Positions 42,961-53,168 of a stretch of 64,000 nt of DNA are shown here, one piece after another (position 1 is the first letter of the stretch; each line of letters starts with the position of its first letter). Origin of the DNA: Paracamarosporium sp. OC-R06-R3 (Eukaryota; Ascomycota; Dothideomycetes; Pleosporales; Didymosphaeriaceae); NCBI GenBank assembly GCA_019828545.1, contig JACVRA010000364.1:462304-526303 (forward strand), written 5' to 3'. The position numbers were made by a program, and so were the translations under genes. Below the pieces are notes generated by a model. That model was not told where the DNA came from and did no database searches. It was given only the letters and a program-made list of their open reading frames with translations.

Positions 42961-44966
42961 TAGCTTGTAGTTAGTCGAAGCTTGTCGTGGTTCATTCACA
43001 GCAGTTCTAAATAGACCACAGTGTCTCAATGAGGCCTCGGACTAGTCACAATTGAAAATATTGAGACCATTTGTGTGATGCATCATGAAGATGAGCCCTC
43101 ATCAAAAACCTTAATACACCTACACTGTTACCTTGATTCTGACTCTGTTCACCTCAAGAGAATCTCTTTCCAACATGCACAAAGACCCAAACGCTCTGAA
43201 TGCAGCCCCCGGCATCGTCCCAAGGACAGTTCGCTCAGCATTGCCGTCTATCCAGACGATCATCATGATATTGAACTCGTTCAGTTCGAACCCATCCATT
43301 GTAGTTTCATTTTCATTCCAAGCTACTGACTCTCCAGATAATACTTTGAATGCCTAAATTGTATATCGATCGTGCATCAATGTGTTGATCCAGCCTTCAT
43401 CAAGCAGCACCCAATCTACAACGCTGCTTTCATTGTTATACAGTAAGAACCAGTGAATCCCGTTTCCAGTACTTTCAGGGTCCAAATCATGGTACGACAA
43501 TATAGTAGACTTGTCTATCTTAATCTTCAAACGAAGTGCGATAGTCCAAATCTCCAAGTAACGAATTTTTTTTCGGCCAGGTGGCAGACTCTGGAACCTC
43601 TTTTTTATGAGTGAAGGTGTTGCTTGCGAATGTCGCGACGCGGCCGGTAAAAATGTCAGCCTTGTGGTTGTTTTCAAATCCGCATAACCAGAGTGGATTC
43701 ACTTTAAGAAAACCGGAAGAGTCACAAAATGCACTAAAAGAACTTTGCTAGACGATCCAACAACGTCTTGTCAGCCAACTCTCTATAGCCGCAACCTCCG
43801 ATCTTTGAGATAATTCAAGGTGTGGACCAGGAAACGTGTGTACCCTTGCGATCCAAATTGTCCATAACCAATTGGGAAAACGATCTCGTCGCTTGACTCG
43901 TTCTTTCGAATGTAAAGATATCCTAAGATCGGAAATGGTGACTGGAAGCCCTTCTGCCCTCTCACTATAGATTATTTTGAGCAAGCTGGAAAGAGCATCC
44001 AAACATAGCCTGGATTAAACAGATATTATGTGGTGTAAGACTCTACAGCTCGCCTATAGACGGCCCATAGTCTGGTCGCCATCCATCCTTCGACCATTGC
44101 AGCATCCGGCTCGAGTATCGTTCCTGACACAACCTCGGCTGAGTATACGACGGTTTCGCTGGAGAAGTAGACTTATCCGATATGTGAAGGCGGATACGCG
44201 ATTAGTCAGATGAAACTCTTGAAATTTTGATCTCACTTCTGTTATCATATCTCTATTGAAGCATTGTAGCAGCCAATAAGGCCTTGAGGCATTTCTGTTA
44301 GCCATATTGCCAAAGAGCTTCACGACTCCGGACACTGTGTATTGATTCCCGTGACGACTTACATCCCGTTTTTCTGATTATTGAAGTATTAATGAGGCAG
44401 CCCTTGGAAAGGAGACGTGCTGACAATGTCAGCGATGAATATAGCTTCTAGTAACACTATATCTACCTTCATGGCTTAGATACGCCTAACACCATCATTT
44501 GTACTGCTACATGTTCCGGTGATCACAATGAGTAAAAGTTTGCTGACTTCTGATTCATGTCTCCTGACATTCGATATCGAACTGACTACGAGTCGTCAAA
44601 GGTAGTGTGCATAAATCATCGTCGTAAACTCAACTATATATCGCGTGTAACTCCTACGCTCTAGCTCTTGATATCATTTCTCCTGAATTGCTTGTATTAG
44701 GGTACAACAGAACCAGATATGACTCAGTGTGCTGTCAAGGTTGTTGCTAATTGCTTAGTTTAATGTGAAGGTGAGTATATGGGTATCTGTAGCATCGAGC
44801 ACGTGATGACGCGCTTTAGCGGCTTGGCGCGTCTGGCTTGCTTTCCACTTGTATGAGGCGCGCCCTGCCACCTCCATCACACATAAGATCGCCGTGGTAA
44901 GAACTTATTGTGACTTCCTTCGCTCCTCTGAACCCAGTAAGCGCTAATTGAATCCAGGCTATCAAG
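42961..44966. other. AT-rich interval with decayed coding traces
   Basis: 2 kb. On the minus strand between about 44340 and 43350 several adjacent frames have protein-like composition (for example ILGYLYIRKNESSDEIVFPI and HDLDPESTGNGIHWFLLYNN) but are interrupted by stops and frame changes. This suggests a decayed gene of unknown family. The rest, 44340-44960, is AT-rich with no signal apart from the promoter of the gene at 44967. Confidence 0.4.
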
Positions 44967-45884
44967 ATGAACAGCAACGATCTTATTAAACAGGCATTTG
45001 AAGGCACGCCGCCTGAAATGAAGATGCAGATGGCCGAGGGTAACACCAAGGCTGTCAGCCAAACCCGAAGCGCAGCTGCCGAGGGCGAGGCGAATGAGGG
45101 GCGAAGCAAGGTCAAGGATCTTGTCAAGGACCCTGAAATCCTTCGACAAATTTCCTGGTCAGAGGTGGCCGCTCCAGATATGGAGCTGGCGGATCGGATC
45201 GGGGCCGGTCAAGCTTATCTGGATGAGCATACCGTAGAGGTTGCTATCTGGAAAGATGCCGGCGAGCCAGTCTGCGTGTGCGGACGTCGGCATCCTCCTC
45301 CTTGTCTGACGCGCGAGGAGGTGAATGTGCATCTTGCCGCAAGGCAACTGGTAATGAACTACCAGAAACGGGCCAATGCCCCAGCTGCTTCGGCGACGAA
45401 AGACGCTGCTCCGGCAGCAAAGAAAAAGGCAGGGAAGTGTGGAACACCTCCTGTCTGCAGCGATTGCTTCTGCAAGCACTGGAAAAAGTGCAAGAAGCCT
45501 CTCTGCAAATCCTGCAAGATTCGACATTGGCGTGGTGCCAATGGAATTTCTTGTCAGGAGGCTATGGCGATCAGGAAAGACGCCATGGGCCAGAATTCGC
45601 GACTCAAGGCGTCGCATAAAGACGAGGAGATCGAGAAGTTTGCTGGTTTCTTCAACTCACTGCCCCCGAACGCTGCTGGCAAGGCCGGGAAGTTGTTTGG
45701 GATGGTCATTGGTGGGAAGGACGACGGCGACGACAAAGAGTTGACGAAGTTTGCCAGCTACTACAAGTCGCTGCCCCTGGGTTCTGCCAGCAAGGCTGGC
45801 GAGGAATTCGGGAAGAAGTTCGGTGAGAAGCGGAAGGATTCCTCTCCAGAGAATGATGGCCGCAGCAAGAAGAGAAAGTTCTAG
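44967..45884 (+). CDS. Orphan Cys-rich protein with C-terminal duplication and NLS
   Basis: Single exon, 305 aa, no family recognised. Residues 1-100 are charged and helical. A first Cys/His group, CVCGRRHPPPC, lies near residues 102-112. An Ala/Lys-rich linker leads to a dense cluster at about 155-195: CGTPPVCSDCFCKHWKKC, then KKPLCKSCKIRHWRG ending NGISC. This could bind two or more zinc ions but fits no standard zinc-knuckle (CX2CX4HX4C) or RING spacing I know. The C-terminus has two related segments, KFAGFFNSLPPNAAGKAGKL and KFASYYKSLPLGSASKAGEE, followed by a basic GRSKKRKF end that looks like a nuclear signal. No signal peptide or membrane helix. It lies between transposon debris and a stray permease fragment, so a young or lineage-specific gene is likely. 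DNA or RNA binding is only a guess. Confidence 0.72.
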   Translation: MNSNDLIKQAFEGTPPEMKMQMAEGNTKAVSQTRSAAAEGEANEGRSKVKDLVKDPEILRQISWSEVAAPDMELADRIGAGQAYLDEHTVEVAIWKDAGEPVCVCGRRHPPPCLTREEVNVHLAARQLVMNYQKRANAPAASATKDAAPAAKKKAGKCGTPPVCSDCFCKHWKKCKKPLCKSCKIRHWRGANGISCQEAMAIRKDAMGQNSRLKASHKDEEIEKFAGFFNSLPPNAAGKAGKLFGMVIGGKDDGDDKELTKFASYYKSLPLGSASKAGEEFGKKFGEKRKDSSPENDGRSKKRKF

Positions 45885-46449
45885 GGACTTATCGACTTGT
45901 CAACAGGAGAAAACCTGTATAAAAAACAAGCTTCGAGCTTAAGCCCTACCTCCACGCGGTTCGAAGCGGGAACCTCGTTTGCGTTACGTATGCATACGAT
46001 GCTAAGAGGGTGAAGCCTAACTGTGTCAATTGAAGCGTATGTCTCCTCTCTTTTGGTATGCCAATTTTTACTAATTGCCTCATGCCCGGCACCGGCTTCT
46101 TCGATAGCTACGACAATCGTGTTCCGGGGGCTAAGCGCAGGACGTTCAAGGATCTCGTGATGAACTGGGACATAGGTGTTGAGAGCATCACTGGAGCTCC
46201 GCTGGGGTGCTGCGATCTTAAACTTGCCCCGAAACAGCACCTGCAAACTGGCATGTTGAGCCATGCTCCAAAAATACCCAATAGTCTTTAATGATATTAC
46301 TGTTAAAATACAAGTGGTCGTCTACTCATCATTTGGTTGGGAACATCCCACTAGTATCAGATATGCTAGCGGGTTATTCTCGAGTTAGTGTAGCTTGGTC
46401 AGGAAAGCTTTGCAAAAGTAGTTCCGGACATATATGACAACATCAAGGC
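45885..46449. other. Interval holding the permease fragment
   Basis: 565 bp between the Cys-rich gene and the F-box gene. Apart from the permease C-terminal fragment no coding sequence is recognised. Confidence 0.5.
46124..46201 (+). pseudogene. Fragment of a phosphate-permease C-terminus
   Basis: Twenty-six codons in one frame match the C-terminal tail of the intact phosphate permease at 50821-52777 (which is on the other strand): here KRRTFKDLVMNWDIGVESIT, there KRRTLEDLAMDWDMGGESIT. Eighteen of the 26 aligned residues are identical. Upstream residues (IFTNCLMPG) may continue the match weakly. There is no room for the twelve membrane helices, so this is a remnant of a duplicated and lost copy. 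Confidence 0.75.
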
Positions 46450-47783
46450 TCATGCCACTGTATGATCATAACACCAGGCTCTTTTCCAAATCCAGAAGTG
46501 GCCACCAAAGTCACCATCCATTTCGGACCAACGACCCACAATGCCAAAGGGAATGACAATACCCTGGTATCGCCATTCCCAAGGATGCGAAACATACGAT
46601 TTGACAAATTCGACCTGACCATCATTATAGAACTCACCGCATAGAGTAAATTGGCCATTCGCGTCAAACCCAGAGCTTTGTGAACAATGAATATGTCCTT
46701 TCGGGTCCAAGTCGTTGTCGATATCTCCGGAGGATTCAGCAACAATGGTGATATTGAACATTGGCGGATCGGCTCGAGCAAAGGATCGATCGCTCGTTAA
46801 TCGCTGATCTGTGTAGTGCTGTGAAAAATCAAGCTCCAGTCAGTCTGAGTTTAAGAAGTACTAAACATTGCACTTACACCTATCCACGTTCCAGTCAAGA
46901 AGTCGGGTTCCGTCATCTTCTGGACATGACACTCGGCAAATGCCTCAGTGTTGTCTCTAAAGATCGACGGGATGTCCATAAAGGAAGAGAAGGACATTTT
47001 TGAAGGCACAGGGAAAGCAATTCGTGTGGGATTATTAGATGTCATGATGCTCAACAGAAAGGGGAGGACGAAAGCCGATCCTCGAACCAGGTCAAAGCCA
47101 TCGATGGGTGGAAAAATCCTGACATTATGTGGATTGAGACTCCAGCACACAGACCTAACGTACTCCTTCGAGGTTTGTGAAAAAAAATCCTCCAGGTCGA
47201 ACGGCGTATTGGTACTCATAGGAAGTGTAGAGACGATTTGAAGGGCGGAATAGGCGACACAGAATCCAGAGCTAATAAAAGCAGCTATGTCGTTGCGGCC
47301 GTTGATTTGACCAGGGGTTTCGAGCTTTCTACCGAAATAAAGGTGGCATCGTATGAGGAAAATATGTCGCAGATATGTGCTGCCTGGATAATGCCAAGCA
47401 AACAGCTGTGGCAACCATTGATTGACCCCTGAGAAAATACGATCTTCAAGTTCTGCCAGTGCTTCTGGTGCAATCTGTGGGAATTCGAGTTGTCTGTCTG
47501 CTCTTTCTACGGCTCGCTCAACTGCATGGGCTACGCGGATGGTGTCCGAGGTAGAGGCGTGCTTTAGAATATCAGATCCCTCATGCCACAGCAAGGCCTT
47601 GCTTTTTGTAACGTCAAGGTCGTGCGCCAGCATATCAAAGGCAATGTCTCTGAACAAGACTCGATCGTTGCATGCGTCGTGTAGCTTGCGGCTCACAAAC
47701 ATTAAACTGAGGACTGAGGAGCAGCTTAGGGATCTAGCAATACGCTGCAAAAGCTCAACTGGCAAGTCTGATAAGAGCACCAT
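46450..47783 (-). CDS. F-box protein with C-terminal WxGxYxD-type domain
   Basis: Exons 47783-46878 and 46818-46450 with a 59-nt intron (GTAAGT...TCACAG) encode 424 aa. The N-terminal F-box is clear: LLSDLPVELLQRIARSLSCS, then LSLMFVSRKLHDACNDRVLF. It should bind Skp1 in an SCF ubiquitin ligase. The middle (about 60-295) is helical and unassigned. The second exon completes a conserved fungal F-box C-terminal module that begins GTWIGHYTDQR and continues DPPMFNITIVAES, SGFDANGQFTLCG, VEFVKSYVSHPWEWRYQG and GIVGRWSEMDGDFGGHFWIW, probably a beta-rich substrate-binding fold. The splice junction falls inside TWIG-HYTDQR and restores it, which supports the intron. ATG 47783 is the first Met next to the F-box. 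The substrate is unknown. Confidence 0.86.
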
Positions 47784-49293
47784 TGTTGAAAAGTATTCCA
47801 ATGACAATGAGTTGGTAGAAGATGGAACACTTGCTTAGGCTGCAGAGCGGAGATGGCCTACGCTCGCGCACGATACCCATATCTAGACTAGCCTGAATCA
47901 CCCCTCCATTTGTACTACAATTGATTATAAAGCAAGGGGCGCGACTCTAAGGTTATAGGACTTTTCTTTTGCAATGAAATTGGTAGGGGTTTACAACTCG
48001 TCAATGGACTGCCGGAGCTACCATACCTGCGATGGTCGACTGTAGGAAGGTATGTTTCCCCGTCGATTGTGCGAAATAAGTGGGTATTGGTGATTTAAGT
48101 TCAATCGCGAAATGAAACCATTGCGTAGTTGACGCTAACCTTACAAGTTGAAAAAATGTATCTCGAAATGCGACTGGCTGTTTCGCAGATACTTGTTCCT
48201 GGATGCATCGCAAGGTCGAGACCGTCACGATTCTGGTCCAACCGGATGCATTACCTCTTTGGACGGCATACGCTCGTGCTCAACAACAAACCATGTATGC
48301 TCACAACAAGGTGACAAATCGGATAAATAACTAGTTGGAACGTGGCTGTGAGATTAATTGCAGCACCAAGCTATCCTGATCTGCGCTGAGCCGCACAATA
48401 ATATCAAGGATAGTAATATTGCCTCCGCAATATGCATCTCACACGGCCCTCGACTCATCATATTACATTCTTACCATGCGACACTGCTTCGACCCGTTGC
48501 TCGAGGCTGACACCCCTCTTCGTAGATTGTTCGCCTGGGATCCGTAGACATTTGATCTGTACCACACATTGCGTACGATGTCGTGGCACTTTCCAATGAA
48601 CTCGCTACCGAGATTTCTCTAGGAAACGGCATTCTAGAATTTTTCAAATACGCTTCCGAGATTCAATTCTTGGGACGTCAACTCAGGTTACGGGTGACAT
48701 GGTTCTAAAAATAGGCCTAAAAATGCTGTCCAGCATAGAAATCCAACAAACACCATCGATGTCACTTCTTTGCCAATTCACTTAATTACTGAGTTGTATA
48801 AACATCAAAGGCTTGCCGTCTTACGTTGGATATCTAATATCGTGGAACACAATTAACTCAGCGTTCGCCGAAGCGTGGCGTGGCCAAGCGCTGCACAAGT
48901 ACCATCTTCATTGGCCTAAATAGGCAAGTATCGTGGCTCGAAGCATCTCTTGTCCTTGAAAACACCTCTTCCAAGGCAGAATCTCACGCCAGAATTCCAA
49001 ATCAGTGCCTCAACATCGGCATGGCCAAGCATTAAATATTATTCTACCACTATGTCTTCATCTTTCAGAACACCAGATTCATATCAGACCCATTTAGAGG
49101 AGACCTTGAGTCGAAGTGAAGGGTCTGGGATGTTCTATGAGCTGAACTGATGGTTCATTTCATTTCGGGGCATCAGTCTAGAAACACGATGTATGGTCAA
49201 AGCAACACATAAAAGGGCTCATTTTTCCTCTCAGACGCACCACAAGCATCGAACCTTCACCGTACTCACCAGACCTCAAAACTATCCACTAAA
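47784..49293. other. Gene-free interval
   Basis: 1.5 kb with only short, unconvincing frames, AT-rich in part. The right end is the promoter of the secreted protein at 49294, with an ATAAAAG box near 49209, about 85 bp upstream of its ATG. Confidence 0.45.
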
Positions 49294-50174
49294 ATGAAGT
49301 ATACCACCGCCATCCTCGCACTCTCCGCCCTCGCGGCATCCGCCCCTGCCCCAGTGCCAGCACCAATCCCCCAAGACAAGCCCTCAGGCCACGAAGTTGA
49401 AATCACAGCCGTCACATACGGCGGCACTGGCTGCCCGGACAAAACAGTTCAGGGTCTTCTCTCTGACGACAAGACCACAATCACACTCTCGTTCGACCAA
49501 TACACTGTACAATCCGGACCCGACATCCCGGCCACCGAGCGCCGCAAGTTCTGCCAGCTCCAGCTCAAGTTGAAGTACCCCAGCGGTTTTCAATACAGGT
49601 ATGTGAAGTCGAAACATCCAATAAAAAGAAGAGAGCCGCTGCTAACCAGGTAAACGCAGCGTCTTCGGCGCCGACTACCGCGGGTACGCCAGCCTCGAGA
49701 AAGACGTCACCGGCACCGCACAAAGCACATATTACTTCTCGGGACAGCAGAACCAGGTACGCCAATTCAAATACACACCTCCTTCCTATTTTCAAAGCCC
49801 ACACACCCTCCCATCTCCATCTCCTTCTCCCTTTTCGCTATATGCCTACTAACACACCCTAGACCGTAATCCCCACAACATTCAAAGGCCCCATGGAAGG
49901 AAACTACCTCAAGCACGACGACGTCGACGCTGGCTCAACCGTATGGTCTCCATGCGGCGAGCAAGGCATGCTGAACATCAAGTCCGAAGTCCGCATCGTG
50001 CCCATGACAGCAAAGGGACTCAACTTGCTCACCGTGGACACCGTCGATGCGAAGTTCAGCCAGAAGTACTATGTGCAGTGGCAGAAGTGTGATGGGAAGA
50101 CGGGCGGGGGTGCGGGTGGCGCACCGATTGGGAGGCCGCCTGTTGATTTGGGTGGGGAGGGGAGGCTGGTGTGA
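49294..50174 (+). CDS. Secreted DUF4360 protein
   Basis: Three exons, 49294-49598, 49660-49756 and 49863-50174, with introns of 61 and 106 nt, encode 237 aa. A signal peptide is clear (MKYTTAILALSALAASAPA) followed by a Pro-rich stretch. The DUF4360 domain (PF14273) fills the rest: EVEITAVTYGGTGCPDKTVQ, TITLSFDQYTVQSGPD, RKFCQLQLKLKYPSGFQYSV, VFGADYRGYASLEKDVTGTA, STYYFSGQQNQTVIPTTFKG and the ending DAKFSQKYYVQWQKC. The family is common in filamentous fungi as small secreted Cys-containing proteins with no known activity. Each junction restores the conserved domain. The final 22 residues are Gly-rich and variable. A TATA-like ATAAAAG is 85 bp upstream. Confidence 0.9.
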
Positions 50175-50820
50175 GGGCTTTGAATAGTGGAAAGTTTGAG
50201 GATTGGATTATGGTTTTTTTTTGCTTTTCGAGGATCGAGGATCTTGAGGTAGGGTTGCTGTCCTCGGATCGGCCACCTTTGATCGGCCATGTCACCCAAG
50301 TAGGACCCATTTTAGTGAACACTCTTGGTGAATAAAAATACGGATTTCGTCTTCCTCATATACTCCTACTATATACTAATCCAAGTTAATTAGCTAGATC
50401 TATACAATACTGAAGCAACTCTAGGTTGATTGCAGTACCGAGCGAAACGGAGAACGTGTGCATACCATTAGAGTAATGAAACATTGCAGTCCTCTTGCCT
50501 TACCTAAGGCTGAGTAGAGTATGAGTAGAAACACGGTCGCTGGCCATTTTTTCCCCCGTGGTCTAGGATGAACGATCCAGAACATCTGTTACAATTGATC
50601 CTTCCGTGAGACACAGCACAGTAACGATATATGGAGAAATGGTAGATAGAGTGACGTAAATGTATGTATTATTAACATCGAAGTGACTTATGGTAGATTA
50701 CAATCTGGTCTAAAGGGGTATGTACATGATTATATACGGACGAGCCAAGGCAAGGTTCCGAATAAAGGTAACCCTGGAAAAGCAGCCACGCCTGCGCTCC
50801 GCTCTGACTATGCCAAAATT
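50175..50820. other. Convergent 3' region
   Basis: About 650 bp between convergent genes, AT-rich (for example 50330-50420), with no coding sequence recognised. Contains both 3' untranslated regions. Confidence 0.5.
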
Positions 50821-52777
50821 TTAAACAGTCCTATGTTCGTTGTCCTCGCTGCCGGCATCCGCAGCCTTAGAGGCTATAGGTGCTCCCGTAATGCTCTCGC
50901 CACCCATGTCCCAGTCCATCGCGAGGTCCTCGAGCGTCCTACGCTTGGTCTCCGGAATAAGTAAAGTGGTGAAGATACCGGCGAACATGAAGGCGGAGAA
51001 GATTTGCATGACGTGGTTGAGCCAGGGGCTGGTGTTCTTGTCGCCTGGGATAGCACCACGGGTGCGTAGAGGAGCAATGGCACCCTGGGCAATGATCGAA
51101 CCAATCTTTCCGGAACCGGCAGAGATACCATGAGAAGTGGAACGGTAACGGGTCGGAAAGCATTCTCCTGGGACAATAAATGTTGTCGTGTTGGGTCCCC
51201 AGTTAAAGAACAATTGGATAAGTATATAAATTGCGAGCATTGCGTGGCTAGACAGGTGGTGATAGGCAAAACCCCAGACGATGAAAAGGATGGTGAGGAA
51301 AGTGAACCCAATTAGCTGCAGAGGCTTACGGCCGACAAAGTCAATGGTAGCCACAGCAAGCCAGTATCCGGGAATGGCACCGGCGCAGGTGAGAATAGCG
51401 TTACCGGCGGCAAGGTTGTATAGTTGTTTGTATGCAGTGTTACCACCGCCGTACCCAATAGCTTGCAGAACGGTGGAAGCGTTCAAACCAAGACCGTAGA
51501 AAGCAACATCAAGCAACAGCCAAGACATGGCAGTGCCGAAGAGAATCTTTCCGTTGCGGATCTTGCCGTAGAACTTGAAAAAGTCGGACCAGGAAGCCTT
51601 GGGTACCTCAAGCTGCTCTACGGAAGCACGACGGGCGGCAACAGCCTGGATTTCGTCGGGGTGACCCTCACCGTGCTTACCAGAAAGGTATTTCTCAGTA
51701 TCCGCGTTAGCCTTCTCAATGTCACGAGCAACATCGAAGGTGTAACGGGGAGTCTCGGGAATAGTGAGACGGTAGTAGAGAGCAATAGCGGCGGGGACGA
51801 TACCAATGCCTGCGAAGAGTCAGTCATGGCTAACCATTCAGCAGCACTGCCACAAATTTCGAGTGCTACGCTGCGTTACCCGAGAATAGGGAATACAGGT
51901 ACTGATTGTACTCTGGATTTCGTTTTGGATTTCGTTTTGGATTTCGTTTTGTGGAAGCATGTCACATACCGATGAGAGCCCTCCACATCTTGTCCACGGA
52001 GACAGCGCAAGCACCAGTGCAGTTCTGGTAGGCAGTGCTCTTGGGCTCAGTGGTGACTGCGACAGCGGTAGAAAGGGAGTCCTTGAAACCGGCAGTCAAG
52101 CAAAGCATGACCAGAGCACCAGCGAGCTGTCCGATACCCTGCATGGAGAAGACAGCGGCCATCATGGCACCACGCCACTTGGTGGTAGCGAATTCGGAGG
52201 TGATGATACTAGAAAGCGGGTAGTCACCACCGATACCTGGTTGAGTTAGTTATGGGAACAAGCGCGAGAATAGTGGTTAACGCATACCAATACCCATCAG
52301 CACACGCCAGAAGATGATGAGACCAACAATCGAAGTGCCCGGGCCAGGTCCAGTGAGGGACTGAGCGAGCGTAGCCACGATGATGAGGATTAACTCAAGA
52401 CCATACATTTTCTTGCGACCGACAATATCGGCAAGAGCGCCGAAACCGACTTGTCCAATAACGGTTCCCGCCGAGGTGGATAGCTTGATGGCCGTATCTT
52501 GAGGTGTTAGGAGCACACCCTTGTTGTCATGCTTGTAAACGACGCCCAGCATGATACACAGCAACGAAACACAAAAGATATCGTAGCTATCAGTAAAAAA
52601 CCCAATGCCGGCCACCCCAATGGCCCTCAAATGATACCAGCCGAAAGGCGCTTTATCTATCTCGGCGAGGGCCAAACGTCGGCGCTCGTTGGGGTCGTCG
52701 ATGTGGGCAAAATCATTGTTGAAGTTGTGGAAGGCATTATTCCCGCCCGACGTCTTATTGGCGTTAATATTGGCCAT
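50821..52777 (-). CDS. High-affinity inorganic phosphate:H+ symporter (PHO84 type)
   Basis: Plasma-membrane phosphate permease of the MFS PHS family. Exons 52777-52288, 52236-51970 and 51809-50821 with introns of 51 and 160 nt encode 581 aa (yeast Pho84, 587). The N-terminus ends in RRLALAEIDKAPFGWYHLRA, then TM1 with GIGFFTDSYDIFCVSLLCIM. The family signature GIGGDYPLSSIITSEFA is restored at the first splice junction. The second restores GIGIVPAAIALYYRLTIPET. The second half shows DVAFYGLGLNASTVLQAIG, NWGPNTTTFIVPGECFPTRY and RSTSHGISAGSGKIGSIIAQ; the tail is KRRTLEDLAMDWDMGGESIT. The promoter has a TATATAAA box 110 bp upstream and a CACGTG E-box about 390 bp upstream, the Pho4/NUC-1 site, so induction by phosphate starvation is likely. 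Intron 2 holds a 12-bp tandem repeat. Confidence 0.96.
51915..51950. repeat. 12-bp tandem repeat in PHO84-type intron 2
   Basis: GGATTTCGTTTT three times in perfect tandem, lying in the second intron of the phosphate permease, close to its 5' splice side (the gene is on the minus strand). Confidence 0.9.
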
Positions 52778-52885
52778 GGCGAAGCTTTTTGACGAGCTTG
52801 GTACCAAGCGCCCAGAGGTGATAAGGAGGGACAAGAGGTGTGAGATGCGCAGCCAAGGACCTCAGGGCTGGGGTCGATCTGGCGG

Positions 52886-52893
52886 TTTATATA
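52886..52893 (-). promoter_or_regulatory. TATA box of the phosphate permease
   Basis: Minus-strand TATATAAA about 110 bp upstream of the ATG at 52777. Confidence 0.65.
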
Positions 52894-53162
52894 TTGAACA
52901 CGCAGGAGGATAGAATGCCGAAGAGGCGCACTTGGCAGCTGTTTGCCTGCGTAACAGCGAATGAGAAGACCTGTGCCAGGGCACGGGGGGGTCGAGCAGA
53001 CGTCGGGGTGTCCGCGGGCGAGCGTCGACGCGGCTGTGGACGCGCAGGGCTTCGCCTTCTGGACGCTCGTCGCGCGCCACCATTTCTGACATGGGAAGGC
53101 GCGACCGCCGTGGAGTAAAGGTGAGGCCCCAGTCGCGCGATGCTGTGCCCAATCACTTGCCC

Positions 53163-53168
53163 CACGTG
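53163..53168. promoter_or_regulatory. CACGTG E-box upstream of the phosphate permease
   Basis: Palindromic CACGTG about 386 bp upstream of the permease ATG. This is the core recognised by the bHLH phosphate regulators Pho4 (yeast) and NUC-1 (Neurospora). Single occurrence, so regulation is inferred. Confidence 0.45.
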
